Assembly (NCBI GenBank): GCA_014898415.1
Contig: RCTD01000007.1
Location: forward strand, 1,364,001 to 1,428,000
From: Stromatinia cepivora
Lineage: Eukaryota > Ascomycota > Leotiomycetes > Helotiales > Sclerotiniaceae
Length of the DNA: 64,000 bases
Reading direction: 5' to 3'
This document shows positions 1-11,562 of this stretch, piece after piece. The notes under the pieces were generated by a model, which made no database searches, was not told the origin of the DNA, and saw only the letters and a list, made by a program, of their open reading frames with translations. The translations under genes and the position numbers were made by a program. Numbering within the stretch: the stretch's first letter is position 1; every line of letters starts with the position of its first letter.

Positions 1-2
1 TT

Positions 3-161
3 TTGTTAAGCGAAAAGCGATTATCCAGTAGTGAAACTTTTGAGCCGCCAGAGTGTGAATTTTGGTGCGATAGTGATGAGAGGTTTGAGAGGTTCTTTTC
101 AGAGAAGCTTCCAAAAGATTATTTTGAATTTGCAAGTACCTCCAATCTCAAAGAATCCTGA
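3..161 (+). CDS. 3' end of an unidentified protein (partial)
   Basis: An open frame enters from the left edge and stops at TGA 159-161. It encodes about 52 residues rich in Glu, Ser and Phe, including CEFWCDSDERFERFF. The composition looks protein-like, but I recognise no family. An intron-like signal (GTACCT near 136, CTGAC branch, acceptor ending 214) could instead carry the gene further right. That splice shifts frame into an early stop, so ending at 161 is the simpler reading. Only the C-terminus is visible, so no function is offered. Confidence 0.4.
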   Translation: MLSEKRLSSSETFEPPECEFWCDSDERFERFFSEKLPKDYFEFASTSNLKES

Positions 162-337
162 GTTCTTCCACAGCTTGTATGTGTACCGCTGACTACTGTT
201 TTCATTCATTCTAGATCAAAAATGATTTGTACTTGAATCAAAGTAAACGAATGTGCTTAGAAGAGGAGCCGCGACATGATGAAACCGAAAACCTGGACGA
301 TTCTAGACACTAGAAGATTTGGGATTGGCTCAGAACT

Positions 338-2390
338 ATGCCATATGATTATCGAATCGGACTTGATTTTGAAACGTTCAAAGACTTCCTCTTGCTAGAG
401 AACAAATTCGCCAATTGCATTTCCCAATTGCAGATCAGAGATTGGATTCATCAACATTCTTACGTTGACTATGATACATCTTATGCATCAAACAATCTTT
501 GGCATTTCTCAGAATCAGGGAAAGTGGCGTTTCCACCCGGGTTATGTTCGGGGGAATCACGTGTCTGTGAGGGTAGCCGTCACGACCCAAACAAGCACCT
601 TCCAAGTCCCATGTCCGAAGTTTACCAGCGACGGAAGAAATCACAGCTTCAAAGCCGAAAAAGCATGCGAACTGATCGACAATGGAGGAGAATAATGTGA
701 GTCGGATCACGAAATCAGGTTGTAGATTGTCCGGGCTAATCACTTTTAGACTATTTGAGGACATTCCGCGCATATACAAGTCAATTGAAGAGCTAGAATC
801 TGAGCTACAAGCTGAGAATCTGCCTTTTTTTCGTTTCATAGATATCAAAAAGATACGGAACAGGCTGAGAGAACTGAACACCAAACCCAGACTCATAGAA
901 GAAGTTAGCTATATACATGTTAGGCACGCGGAGTCTGTACTGAAAAGTGCATGGCGTTCTCACGGCGTGTGCGAGCGGTTTAGTAAATCTGTGTATGAAA
1001 AAAGTGGTGCCACTTATCAGATAACCTTTTACGAAATGATTCCGCTAGACCAAACTCCTTGTGGCATCTGGAAAACAGGAAGATTCCACAATGACGAGCT
1101 TCGGCACAGGGAACGAGATTTATGGATACAGGGAGACGAGAATGTAGTTCTAAGACGTAGTTCAGTTACGGTTAGTCTCTCATTGTGAACCACTTAGCTG
1201 CTCACGAGAATTTGACCTGCCATCAGATTTTAGGGGTCGTCGACTGTTTTCAGGCGTGGTCTGCCGAGAACTGGACGATGTTATTGCTGACACCCAGAAC
1301 GTGCAACGTCGATAAAGGAATATATAAAGATGGTAGCCGAGTTGTTGATCGCGAATTTTTAGTGGCCTTTTCAGGAATCACAGACCTAGGCACAAGAAGA
1401 GTCATCCAACAATGGAATATTCTCGCAAATCATTCTGAAATGCTACTTAGCGAAAGAGATGCCTTGCTTCAGCCAGAGGTACATGATCTCTTGCTTGTAG
1501 ACGATTCAAAGTATACTAAGTCAAAACGTTATTTTTGGGCCATGAACATGCTGAGAGAAATCGACTCTGATATCGCGGCAGTCATTAGTCAACTTCGTGG
1601 ATTTATGGATTTCTCGGACAATTCACTGTTACACAAGTACTACCCATTGCCCAAAGGCAAGATGAGTGAGGAGCGAGAGAAGATAGTAGTGCAAACTCTA
1701 GGAATCCTCCGTGAGGATCTCGTTAACCTTCAGGGCCGTTTCAAAGGGCAGCGGGAAATCGCCATCGCGCTTAGAGACGGAGTATGTGAATATCCGACTT
1801 TCTTCATACGCGCTGACTCTTCTCATTAGATGTTCAACGCCAGTGCATTCATGGAAACGAGAGCATCAACTCGCCTAGGAGAAAATATAAAGCTGCTTAC
1901 TTTCGTGAGCATTTTTTATTTGCCATTGTCTTTCACCATGGTACGCATCACTTTAAATCTGCAGCACTCAACCCACTAATAAACTATCAAATAGTCAATT
2001 TGGAGCATCAACAATGGTGCACTTGCACACGTCGATATCATGATAGGCGTTGCAATCACCCTCGCAGTAATCACGTATATCATCGTCTTCAATCTCAACA
2101 ACATCGTCTTTCTTATCAGCAAGACAATCAAAAAACTTAAAGCTCGTAGCATTAAGCATATGAAGGCCAATGGCGATGAAAAATGGAAGCGAAGAGGTGA
2201 TGAATTGACTGAGACTGTTTTTGCGAATGAAAAGAACGCCATGCCATCCAGCTGGCGCTTTGTTCAGTACGTATGGCTACTGGTCTGGAAATGGTTTACT
2301 GCAATTGCGACTCGACCATGGAATGGCCTGAAGCAAATATGCGAGCGACTGGTCAAAAAGAAGGTGGAACAGACCCAACAGAGTGTTTGA
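338..2390 (+). CDS. CorA-like Mg2+ transporter-type membrane protein (fungal)
   Basis: Five exons fit together in phase: 338-696, 750-1170, 1227-1781, 1830-1940 and 1995-2390, giving about 613 residues. The C-terminal part matches the fungal CorA-like layout as I know it. A helical stretch precedes FMETRASTRLGENIKLLTFV, which runs into a first membrane segment (VSIFYLPLSFTM). A second membrane segment (MIGVAITLAVITYIIVF) and a basic tail follow. The classical GMN signature between the two helices is absent (SIWSINNG instead), as in many fungal members, so ion transport is not assured. Introns are 48-56 nt and the last has an ACTAAT branch. The segment 515-690 is odd: the spliced frame is Arg/Ser-rich, while another frame reads HVSVRVAVTTQTSTF and looks more natural, hinting at compensating frameshifts. 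Exon 1 has an in-frame TAG at 311-313 upstream, so ATG 338 is taken as the start. Confidence 0.65.
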
Positions 2391-3856
2391 ATTTGTGTGA
2401 GGTTTTGTTACCACTAGGTTATGATTTACGACTTCTCTTTCGCCTTGTTTCTTTCAATTCGGATTGACTAGTTGTACGGAATGTGTTTTTCTGGGGATAT
2501 AATGGTGGTTTGTCAAATGCAAAACGTGTCAAGAAAAATATCAAAATCACTTCCACCGCATGAATATGTTACTAGCTTCCCAACTATGAGATCTATGTTC
2601 AAGATACTTACGAGTACAGCATTCTGAAAGGTATCATACACTCTAGGCCTCCCCATCTCAAGGATTCCCTCCGTCTTTCTGACCCCGTCTTAGCCACCGC
2701 ATTAGCGAAGGCTTTCACCGGGAAATAAATGACTATATAATCTCCCCCCCCAAAACAATAAGCCCGGACGTGTTCATCACTACAGTGTTTGCCCCAGTAT
2801 TGTGAAACTGGGGAAGTCGAGATACATGCATCCCAATAGTATACTGCAAAAAAGAATAGAGGGGCGAATTGAAAACTCTAACGTTGTGGTAATTCGAATA
2901 ATAAAACTAGTAAAATAAACAACAGGTTGGGCTCAACAAAAATAATACACAGAAAAGACTAATAGAAAAGAATTGAATGATTCAAAAGAGGAGGGACTAA
3001 CTCTCTCTTTACATCTAATTTATATATCTAATTTTAAAAAACTTATATAACCATATAATTATAGATTTACTACCTAATGTTTATCGAAAAGCCCAGTTTC
3101 TTATAATATATATTAGTAAAATAATGATATCTTGGGTGAAAGTTAATAAATACCAATATACGAGCCCGGAGCCCGCAATGAATACAGAAAATATCAACGC
3201 AAACACTAAAACGAAACATCATCAGATAAATAAATACCTTGACTCAAACTCATCGAACAACTAAAAACTCAGTAATACATGCCAACTTTGGCACTCTTCG
3301 CTCCTATAGATTATAGTAAGAAAGTTGCGTTCAAAGAAAAGAGAGGGTCAAATTCCATGAAGATAATTAGTATGATATTGTAATGAGGTTACTTTTCCTT
3401 AACATTTCCTAGATAACTAGTCGATAATATCTCTGCAGTATAGACGAGGGCATTTCTGGACGGCCGATGAAGCCAAAGCATAAAGTATAAGTTACTGATG
3501 GCAGTAGAACTCGGGCTTGAGCTTGAGAAAATCTCACCAGGATGCATTTTGTCTACCAAACAGAATGACCTAGCTAAGAGTGTTAAATCCGTTGATACCC
3601 GACCAACATACATCAATAAATCTAGCCTCATATCAAGTCTATCGATTTCCTCCACCCAGTTCAGACTCTATTTTGACCCGCTCTATACCAATCTTCAACG
3701 CCTTCCGCATTGGAAATTGAACGCATACCGGGAGTTATATCCTACGCGTCGTAGCAGTCTTCAATGTCCAAATCCAGATCTGAGATTCAAATGGTCCTTC
3801 AAGTGCACACTTACCTAGACATTGTGGGTGCTTAGGAATGTCTTTTGCCTGCCCCT
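2391..3856. other. Intergenic, AT-rich
   Basis: About 1.5 kb with no convincing gene. The part from 2900 to 3300 is strongly AT-rich. Overlapping open frames on both strands near 3390-3820 show no recognisable domain and no supporting splice signals. Confidence 0.5.
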
Positions 3857-6657
3857 CTACTCCTCCTCAAACATCCCACCCCACCATCCAAAACTTCTCA
3901 TCAATCTTCTTCCCATTCTTCTGGCAACGTTAAAACTAATCTTAACACCCGGATGCGGTTCATGGAATTGAATGCTCTTCTCTGCTCCCGTATTTTCTCC
4001 TCCCTCCCTAGACACAGGCGTAAATTGCCAGACACTGCCATACCAATTCTGCGCCGCGAAACCCATTTCTACCATTGCTTTCAGAAATTCGACCCAAGGG
4101 ACATCACCTGGTGTATTGTTCTGGCCGGGTTGGAAGAATAATGTATTGAAGACTCGAGCAAGGTGGTACGGGATTTTGACTTTGCGCTGTACTTCGAGCT
4201 GGGGGTTTACTTCGATGTTTTCGGGTTGAGCTTCAGGTTGCGTAGGTCGCTGTGGACTTCCTTTAGTCTTGACTTTTCCTTTCTTCGATGTCGTCTTGAC
4301 TTTGTCATTTTCCTCGTTGTGGCCCCATTCTTTCGTCTGTGGTTCCTGGATTGTCTGAGATTGTGCCGTATTTTTGTTCTGTAACGGCTCAATGTATGCC
4401 GATGTCCTTTGAATCTGTCTTCTCTTTCCTGGCGGATGGCCTCCAAAGCACGCACCAATATTCCTCCTCGCCAATTTCTTCCAATTAGCGTCAAAATGCC
4501 CCAGAAGTGATCAAGATTTTTCTCACCCAGGACCATTTGTTCCGTATTTTGTTTCGTACGTTTCTTATTGACTGGATAATTGAATTTGCCATCACCGGGC
4601 ATTGACAGAGGTACAGGTCGCAGAACACTTTTCTGAATCTGGGTAGGTCTAACTACGTGATAAAACATCAGGTACGACCTTTCCATACATTCTACGCGTC
4701 TTCTACTGAAGAATATTATTGATCGTTGAAATTCTTTAATTCCCGAATCTCTTTCACAATGCCTTTGAGAGCATTGTCCATGTATTCGATGTATTTCGTA
4801 CTGAAAACAAAATTTTGCATCATGGTTTTAGAAACCTCTCTTTTGTGGTTATGCTGCAGCTTAATGATGAGTATAGAATAATGGTAAGAAGATGAGGAGT
4901 AGACTTCAGGGCGTCCAATAGTCCGAACTAGCGAACTCGATGTGAACTTTTAATGTAAATTCAAATGTTCAAAAAATGATTTGAATGTCCCATTTGCTTT
5001 TGCAAGAAAAAAAAGGCTCATTGTTGGACTCCAGTCCGGACTATTGGAACCCGTAGGAGTATTAGGAAAGTTGCTTACATTGTACTCGTCATCGAAAGTA
5101 GCAGCCCAGGGTTGATAATTCCCCACTTCATAAAGAGCGCGAGACAAGATAGCGAGATCTGAGAATCGATCGGCAATATACGAAGATATATTTTTACTTT
5201 CCTCAGGATCTTGCATTAATTGTTCGAATGCGTCTATAACATTGCTCAATCCAAATAAATCTTGCTGTTCTCGGTTCCACAGGATGAGTAGGAGGCTGCA
5301 ATATGGTTAGTTTAAACACTCTGTATAGCTGGCAACGGATTAATTCTTGCAGTTCTTTGAATTTCAGAATAGCAACGAGGTATTCTTTGGGAAGTTGCTT
5401 GTCATAAGAAATTTCGTGTTTATATTTTTCCTTCAATGTGCACAAGAGAGCACTTTGTCGATACAGAAGAAACCAAGTTTCATAGTTGGAATACCCATCG
5501 CCAATGATATTTCTGACAACACACTCCCAAAAATCGTGAGTGTGTGGTCCAGTTGGATGTGGGTTGCCGTTCGTATCTAATAATGCATCATTCCGGTGCT
5601 CGCTCCAATCAATAATTGTATCTGCAAAAAACCCAGGGTCCAGGTCGAAAAGGTAATCTTCTGCTGCAGAGAGCCTTGCTGCAAAAATGTCTCGGAGGCG
5701 TTCAAAATTAATATTGGCAGGTAGACGATATGGTGCTTCGGCTGAGATGCTAGCCAGAGATGGCAGAATCTCGGTTACTGCAGATGGAGCAGGCTCAGGA
5801 GTGGCAATAGGCTCGGGCGTAATGCCAGTTGAGATAGTCCATCAAGCAATGCACCTGACATGACAAAGTCGTGAAGAATAAGCTCACAACACTTGATAAG
5901 GAATGGATATATCTTCTCTTGGAGCTCAAATGCTTTCAAACCGTCACCGGGACTGAACTGTCTCTATAAACATCAGATCAGCAGCAGCATCATTTTCCTC
6001 CCATGAAACCAATCTTCCATATGTTTCTACCTTATCGCCATCCAAGAAGAGTGTATGAAATGGGAGGAAAGCTGGCTCGGGAATGAAGTGCGCCACAGTG
6101 CCGAGATGCGTCGCATTAATATTCGCACGAGCGAATGCACTTGGAGGGTGCTGTGCCCAGCTTTTGATAAAAATAATGTGAGATCTGCTACTGAAGTCTT
6201 GCTTATTAATGTAAGGCCACTTGTAAGCTTCCTGGAATTTCGACAGTCCTTTGAGCACTTTTCCTGTACACTCTTGCCGATATGCCTCATAATCAGGACG
6301 ATGAGTAGGAGACATGTTTGGCCAAGCCTTTAAGAGCAATTCTTTTTGTTTCTTCCTCGACTTTTTGATCCAACGCTTCTCCAATGTATCAGCATGTAAC
6401 TCCACAATTTTCCGTAATGTATTCCAGTCTGAAAGTATTTTCTGTGACGACGATCGAGCCTTCTCACGCATTTCCTCTGGCTTGAGCTTCGATGTGGGAG
6501 TGAAATGGGATCCAGGATAGACATTTGCTGGGTTATAAGCACCCTTCAAGCCCATGTTGTTCATTTGTTTGGCCATTTCTGCAAATTCGGCTCGACTTTC
6601 GAGCATTCGACCCTTTGCCATTTCGACCGCCCAGTCCTTAGAGCTTTGCGGAGCCAT
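3857..6657 (-). pseudogene. Large 'ipa protein'-type fungal gene, interrupted
   Basis: Reading from ATG 6657 to TAG 3857, successive blocks match one large fungal family that is often auto-named 'ipa protein' and has no known function. The blocks, in order, are: N-terminal helical region with KAWPNMSPTHRPDYEAYR (6657-5944); QFSPGDGLKAFELQEKI (about 5950-5830); SISAEAPYRLPANINFERL through a WSEHRNDALLDTNG block (about 5760-5450); DKQLPKEYLVAILKFKEL; GLSNVIDAFEQLMQDPEES; KFNYPVNKKRTKQNTEQM (about 4600); and the closing IQFHEPHPGVKISFN ... RRMGRRLMRSFGWW. Consecutive blocks lie in different frames, with shifts near 5950, 5800, 5290, 5000 and 4520, and no GT-AG intron explains most of them. A short inverted-repeat element sits inside at 4914-5048. 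I read it as a decayed gene. Several indels in a poor assembly are the alternative, but neighbouring genes do not show that. Confidence 0.7.
4914..5048. mobile_element. Small TIR element (MITE-like) inside the 'ipa' gene
   Basis: About 135 bp bounded by inverted repeats. The left end reads TCCAATAGTCCGAACT and the right end is its reverse complement except for one base. The body is AT-rich and ends in a run of A before the right terminus. The interrupted reading frame around it (residues SLFFLAKANG and beyond) comes from the element. No clear target duplication was found. A diverged relative is at about 36845-36957. Confidence 0.55.
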
Positions 6658-7393
6658 GATGACAATACCTCTGTTAGAGGACAGCCAGACTTAATGATAT
6701 GTGTATATATAATACAAAGCAAACTTGGAGTTTCACTTGCGGTGAATGCGGTCCCGTTATGTACTGTACCCTTGGTGGAAATTTGGACGCCTCTCACGTG
6801 ATACAATCTCAACCTCAGATCAAGGTGACTTGAATAATTTTTATTTATTTGTGTCTTTATTGTAGGTAGCTGCCTAGATTGAAAAATTCAAGAACTCTAT
6901 AAATTACTTTTTAGAGACCGACATACAGCCCTGTTTCTATGCTTCTTGCTTGAATAGTGTCTTTACGACTACTCCTCATTCTCTAGGCTAGTGCTCAGAC
7001 AAAACGGAACGATTTCATCTCATACCAAGACCAGTCACTCTCATTCGCCGCATCTGAGAGCAGAGTTCCATAGAGTTGGATATTAAAGAGATATGGAACT
7101 TCGATAATCACGATTAATCGAAAATTCGAGCTGGCTACGTTCGGAATGCTAAGCATTGTGCTGCTGAATTTCGGAAAGAGCGAAGATTAGTTAGATGCGA
7201 ATACGCGTGAATTATATCGATGATTATCGGGTTCTATCGATTGCTATTACATCACAAAATTTGGTAGACAGAAATTCATTATGGTGTGTTTTTATCAATT
7301 TCCCGAACTGCATGCGCTAATCTTGTCCATCAAATCTGAGATAGGTCTAATACCTAAAGTTCTGCGAATCTCCAGAAGGCCCAATTGGAAACT
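6658..7393. other. Intergenic
   Basis: Upstream region of the minus-strand 'ipa'-type gene and 3' flank of the next minus-strand gene. I see no gene, repeat or RNA in it. Confidence 0.5.
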
Positions 7394-8573
7394 TCATGTG
7401 TAGTGATATCTCCTCCAGGTATTCCTTTCCGCCAGAAATCTATTACCAGCATGTCTCGTCACGCCATGACTACCTCCATAAGTCTCCCACGTCATTCTCC
7501 CCGTATCAGTCCATCTGACCAAGAACCTGCTATTCAATTTAGTCTCTTCGTTGAGTGGCTCTTCAAATAGGATTTTGAATGGATCTCCCTTCGTCGGTTC
7601 CTGACGGTACTCAGCATTGATCTGGCAGTTCCGAAATTCCCTCACAGCCCTTGCATCGACGTTTCGAATACTGACCCAGCTGGGATCTATGTTGGAACCC
7701 CAGTGGATGAGACATTGCGGGCCGTCTTCTCGTGGCTCGATGGCGTAGATGTCTGAGAACGGAAATGGCCCCTCGTCAGAAAAGATAGCCATGTACTGTG
7801 GTGAGCCATCGGAGTCCAACTCCCTGCATGCGAATCCTTTTACATCCCTGACACCTGACTTCGAAGAGGACTTGCGTCTTTTGGTAGTTGTTGCGACTTC
7901 AAGATCCCGACTCGGACCCGCTGAGGTCTTTTGCCGCTTTTGACCTTGGTGATTTGTGAGTGACTTATCATCACCTTCTTCTTCTATGCACAACATTAGT
8001 ATCGTCGGCCTCCAAAACCTGGAACAAAATGCACCACTAACCGGTTTCCATCATAATATCCCCTTTTCCCGACATATCAATGATAGCCTCTTTCGGAACG
8101 CTTGGCCAAATCAACCACTCAGAGCCTAGCTTCTTCTGCCTTTCATGTTTCTCATTTTCGTCCTCATTCTCATCACCCTCCCAAAGATTTAAAGCGCGCA
8201 GCCAATTGGACGCTTTGAAAATGACGCATCTTTTCATATCGTCACATATCCCATTCAGCCTGTACATAACTAGCTCTTCCTCGCTGGTAATAACTTGGTT
8301 TCTCGCAGCTTCAATGTCATCCGTTGCAGTGACATAGATGCTTGGGGGATTTCTTCGAATCTCGTTTCCAACGCCATAATGGAAAGGGAGATAGCTACTT
8401 GCAGTTTTATGGCTGAGAGTAAGGACATCATAAGGACGGAAGCCAATATCCCAAGGGGAGTAAGACTCGTCGGAGCTGTGAGACACACTACCAGGATTTT
8501 GGTCATTTGAGGGGTCATGGACGATGTAGAGGAACTCTGGAACCTTGTTCGGATGTTGACGGAGGTTGTTCAT
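7394..8573 (-). CDS. DUF7587-like protein with chromo-like C-terminus
   Basis: Two exons, 8573-8042 and 7983-7394, are joined by a 58-nt intron (7984-8041) with a TACTAAT branch site; phase is consistent and gives 373 residues. The N-terminal ~175 residues (FLYIVHDPSND ... PYDVLTLSHKTASSY ... PPSIYVTATDDIEAARNQV ... WPSVPKEAIIDMSG) resemble fungal DUF7587 proteins, which have an ADP-ribosyltransferase-like outline. That assignment rests on pattern memory. A basic, probably disordered linker follows (GQKRQKTS, TTKRRKSSSKSG) and could be a nuclear signal. The last ~130 residues include RFLVRWTDTGRMTWETYGG, a chromodomain-like turn. Nothing shows a catalytic function. Both exons are open and free of internal stops, so the gene is probably live. 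Confidence 0.65.
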
Positions 8574-9430
8574 GGCTGTTTGGTTTCTTGTATGTGTTGA
8601 TGAAAAATTTGTGCATAGAGGCTGGAGGGGGAAAGCCTCAACTTATGTAGATGCAGAGCCGTAAGGACTAAAAGGGAAGAATATTCTCGTAGCTATGACG
8701 TTATCTCGTGGCTTCTAAGTTCTAGACATACAAAAAGGATGCAGAGAACAAGCACCCTGGCTGTTCACACCGAGTTGAGGGAACAAAGAACGAGCCTCGA
8801 ACGTTCGAGAGAGAAAAATGGGCATCGGTAGTGAATCCAACAGAAGACCAATCAATCAATATAGTGAACATTCGAAATCAAACGATTATGAATCATCAAG
8901 CAAAAATTCAATAATAAAGATCATGGTCAGGCGATATAAGAAGAGCCCATATTCATGTTGAGTTGACTCGTGGCTTCTCTTATGGAACAATTTTGAATAG
9001 AAGAAGCTGGGTAACATCCTAACTCAATTCGCTTAGCATGAAACTTTCCATAAATTTAAGCTTAAATACTAGACGGTAGTAGTCCTGATATTTGTACATT
9101 ATTTTCATAACGAATAGACTATCGTCTTCTTATCATTTTATTTTATTCTATTTATCATCTAAATGTTTACTTTGTTCATCTCAATTATCTCGCTCAATTA
9201 CCCGAATGACCCACCTCAACTACACCGCTTAAACCCCCTCCCTCACTTGTCTTCACTCCTTTCATAACAACTTCTGATGCCGCAACCATTATTGAGGTTA
9301 TAGGCACCAATGGAACCCCTAAATCTCCAATCTTTCCGGAGATTTTCCGAAATTCAAATCGAGAACAACCTCAAGTAAAGATCGACAACGCAGCAAACAC
9401 GCGCAAATTAAGTAAGAAGCAGCTGATAAA
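8574..9430. other. Intergenic, no feature recognised
   Basis: No open frame with domain content, no tandem repeat and no RNA gene were seen. The stretch 9050-9180 is AT-rich. Confidence 0.45.
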
Positions 9431-10112
9431 CTTTATGGCTAAGCTATCTTTGCTCTCAGGGGTACTCTGAGCTTCCAAACCACCGGAATAGTAATTACGA
9501 AGATTGCGATATCAGTGATGGTGCTTGGAATTGTCATCTAGGTTTGCACAGCAGTACTATCGAGACGACGATGAGTTTTCCTAGGATCAGTTTTGAATCC
9601 ATCGGAAATGGGAATGCATTGGGAAGTAGCCATTGCTTCAAAAAACTATTATGAATGCATAGATCGCGTAAGTAGTGACCTTGATTAGATGCTAGTTAGT
9701 CTCGATCTGATGAATAATCGTTTGTAAAGGAAGAGAATGGTTAGTTTTGGGATACTGAGAGCGAGAATATTGACGATGTCGATTGTGTAGAGAACTTTGA
9801 GTCCAATGACTAATCTGGCAAGTTGGATCTAGGGGATATGGTGGTCCATATCGGCGAGATATACTGCAAATGTGGGGAATTTGAGTAATTCGTATCATTT
9901 CTAGTAGCCTGCAATGTTAATATGTACCTAGATATAATGCTGCTAGAGATAAGTTGAGAAGTAATGATATAATGACGAGGTGATCATCTAAGTCCCAGAC
10001 TGGCTTGATTTTTGTTAATAGCCGTGAGATTGACCGGGCTGTCATGAAGACAGAAGATAGGATGATAGTATAAGCTGCTCGGTAGGATTTAGAGACTTCA
10101 TAACCCTAAATC
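9431..10112 (-). pseudogene. Decayed rhodopsin-like (PTH11-type) membrane protein gene
   Basis: Three blocks in separate frames follow the order of the fungal rhodopsin-like integral membrane family. From about 10112 to 9940 the frame reads YRAAYTIILSSVFMTARSIS, then VWDLDDHLVIISLLL, the usual second and third helices around a W-D-D loop. From about 9820 to 9700 it reads LARLVIGLKVLYTIDIVNIL and PKLTILFLYKRLFI. From about 9525 to 9440 it reads ITDIAIFVITIPVVWKLRVP. Stops and frameshifts separate the blocks, and no complete N- or C-terminus is left. Family members are seven-helix proteins, some acting as surface receptors. This copy should make no product. Confidence 0.65.
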
Positions 10113-11157
10113 TATTCGTTCATTCTGGTTTCAAAGAATAGATTGGAGAAAACTATGCAGGGAGTTCGCTAGATAAAGTGCGAAGCATTTGGTCGTGGTA
10201 GAGAAGGATAGATATTGGCAAAGAAAGAAGCCTAGGTTAATCTTCAGGTCACATTCACGAATCTCATTTTGTCCTAACGGGCTAGTATTGATTTACCACG
10301 AGCACTGATTTATGAAGGGAGGGGATGGCTCTCAGTGGAGGATAACCAAAAGATCATTCACCGATAAACTTAGCAACGATATTAGTTTAGACCTTTGGCC
10401 GAAATCCCATCCACCGCCCAGATCTACTCTGAGTAATTTATGCGTCTTGAAAAGTAAACCGCGTTCGTCCACACAAAACCGCAAAGTTCCAAAGTGGAAT
10501 AAGGCATGACGTGCTCCTATCTCAAATTGCATGTAGAGAGGAAATCCCCTCATTTTCTCCTTAACTCTAAGCATTGCGAGATATCCATCTCTACAAACCA
10601 AGAACGCCAGAATCCAAACCACCCCATGCACTCTACATTTCCAGATCCCCAATCCAATCCATACCACCAAAACTTATAATCATAAAACCTCTAAAGCCCC
10701 CTAAATTTACAAGCTTCCAAGTTGAAATATGCATACCCGCTCCGATGAGTCCAATAACTGGGAGAATCCCAATCCATAACCTACATAATCATCACACATA
10801 TAAAGATCTCTACCTACAATACACCGAGCTTATGGAATCGAATTATAGCCCAGCGATTTACTCTGCGTACTCTTCAGTATAGCTTCAAAGATTGAGGTAC
10901 TTCAACTTCGACTTAGACTTCGACTTTGACTTCGGGTGCCTCGGATGCCTGGGCTATCACAATCATGGTGCTCTGAAAATAACATGGCTATTACTCCGGA
11001 TTGACGACAAGTAGATAATACAGGAAAATCCACTCGTTAACCCCACGTTGAAGTTAACTAGTAGTATCTCAATTCCGATACGGAATAGAATACTCATTGA
11101 AATTAACACTGAAATAGAGAAGAGATATATGTTAAAAGTTCGGGTATGAAGACGTAA
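10113..11157. other. Intergenic, no gene supported
   Basis: Two overlapping open frames near 10312-10882 have no domain content. A hydrophobic minus-strand stretch (WVGILPVIGLIGAGM, about 10780-10730) might be a scrap of a membrane protein, but it is isolated. Confidence 0.4.
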
Positions 11158-11159
11158 TA

Positions 11160-11560
11160 CTCGGCTCTCACAAACGGCCGACTAGTTCCTAGTCGGGGAA
11201 AGCGAATGTCCCGCTATCAATTTTGGTATAAAATATACCAAAACCCAGAATTATTACTGAAAAATCTTATTTTTGATATACAATTATGAATTTTCAAGTT
11301 ATCATAATAAAAGTTTTTCTATCTAATTTGATATTTAAAGAATTAAAGTATTCTATTGTATCTATAATACTTCCAAAAATTTTCTCAAAATTTTTATTGT
11401 TAGATTCGTATCATCACATAGAAATCAATAGTATAAAATTTTTTATATCAATTCAAAAATTGATCAAATTATTTATATATTATGCTAACGGGACATTTCG
11501 CTTTCCGGGGACATTCGCTTTCCCCGACTAAGAACTAGTCGGCTGTTTATGAGAGCCGAC
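11160..11560. mobile_element. 401-bp TIR element (MITE) with TA target duplication
   Basis: The ends are ~53-bp terminal inverted repeats (11160-11212 and the mirror at 11508-11560) differing at about four positions. Both ends are flanked by TA (11158-11159 and 11561-11562), as expected for Tc1/mariner-type insertion. Each TIR contains a palindrome, CGACTAG-TTC-CTAGTCG, and a block GAAAGCGAATGTCCC. Near the right end a second GGGACATTTCGCTTTCC copy lies just inside the TIR. The interior is very AT-rich and has no transposase. An open frame inside (11286-11531) has no coding character. It is presumably mobilised in trans. Confidence 0.8.
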
Positions 11561-11562
11561 TA

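Noticed and set aside
11286..11531. Open frame inside the 401-bp TIR element
   Set aside because: AT-rich sequence giving Ile/Lys/Phe-rich translation that runs into the terminal repeat; no transposase motif.
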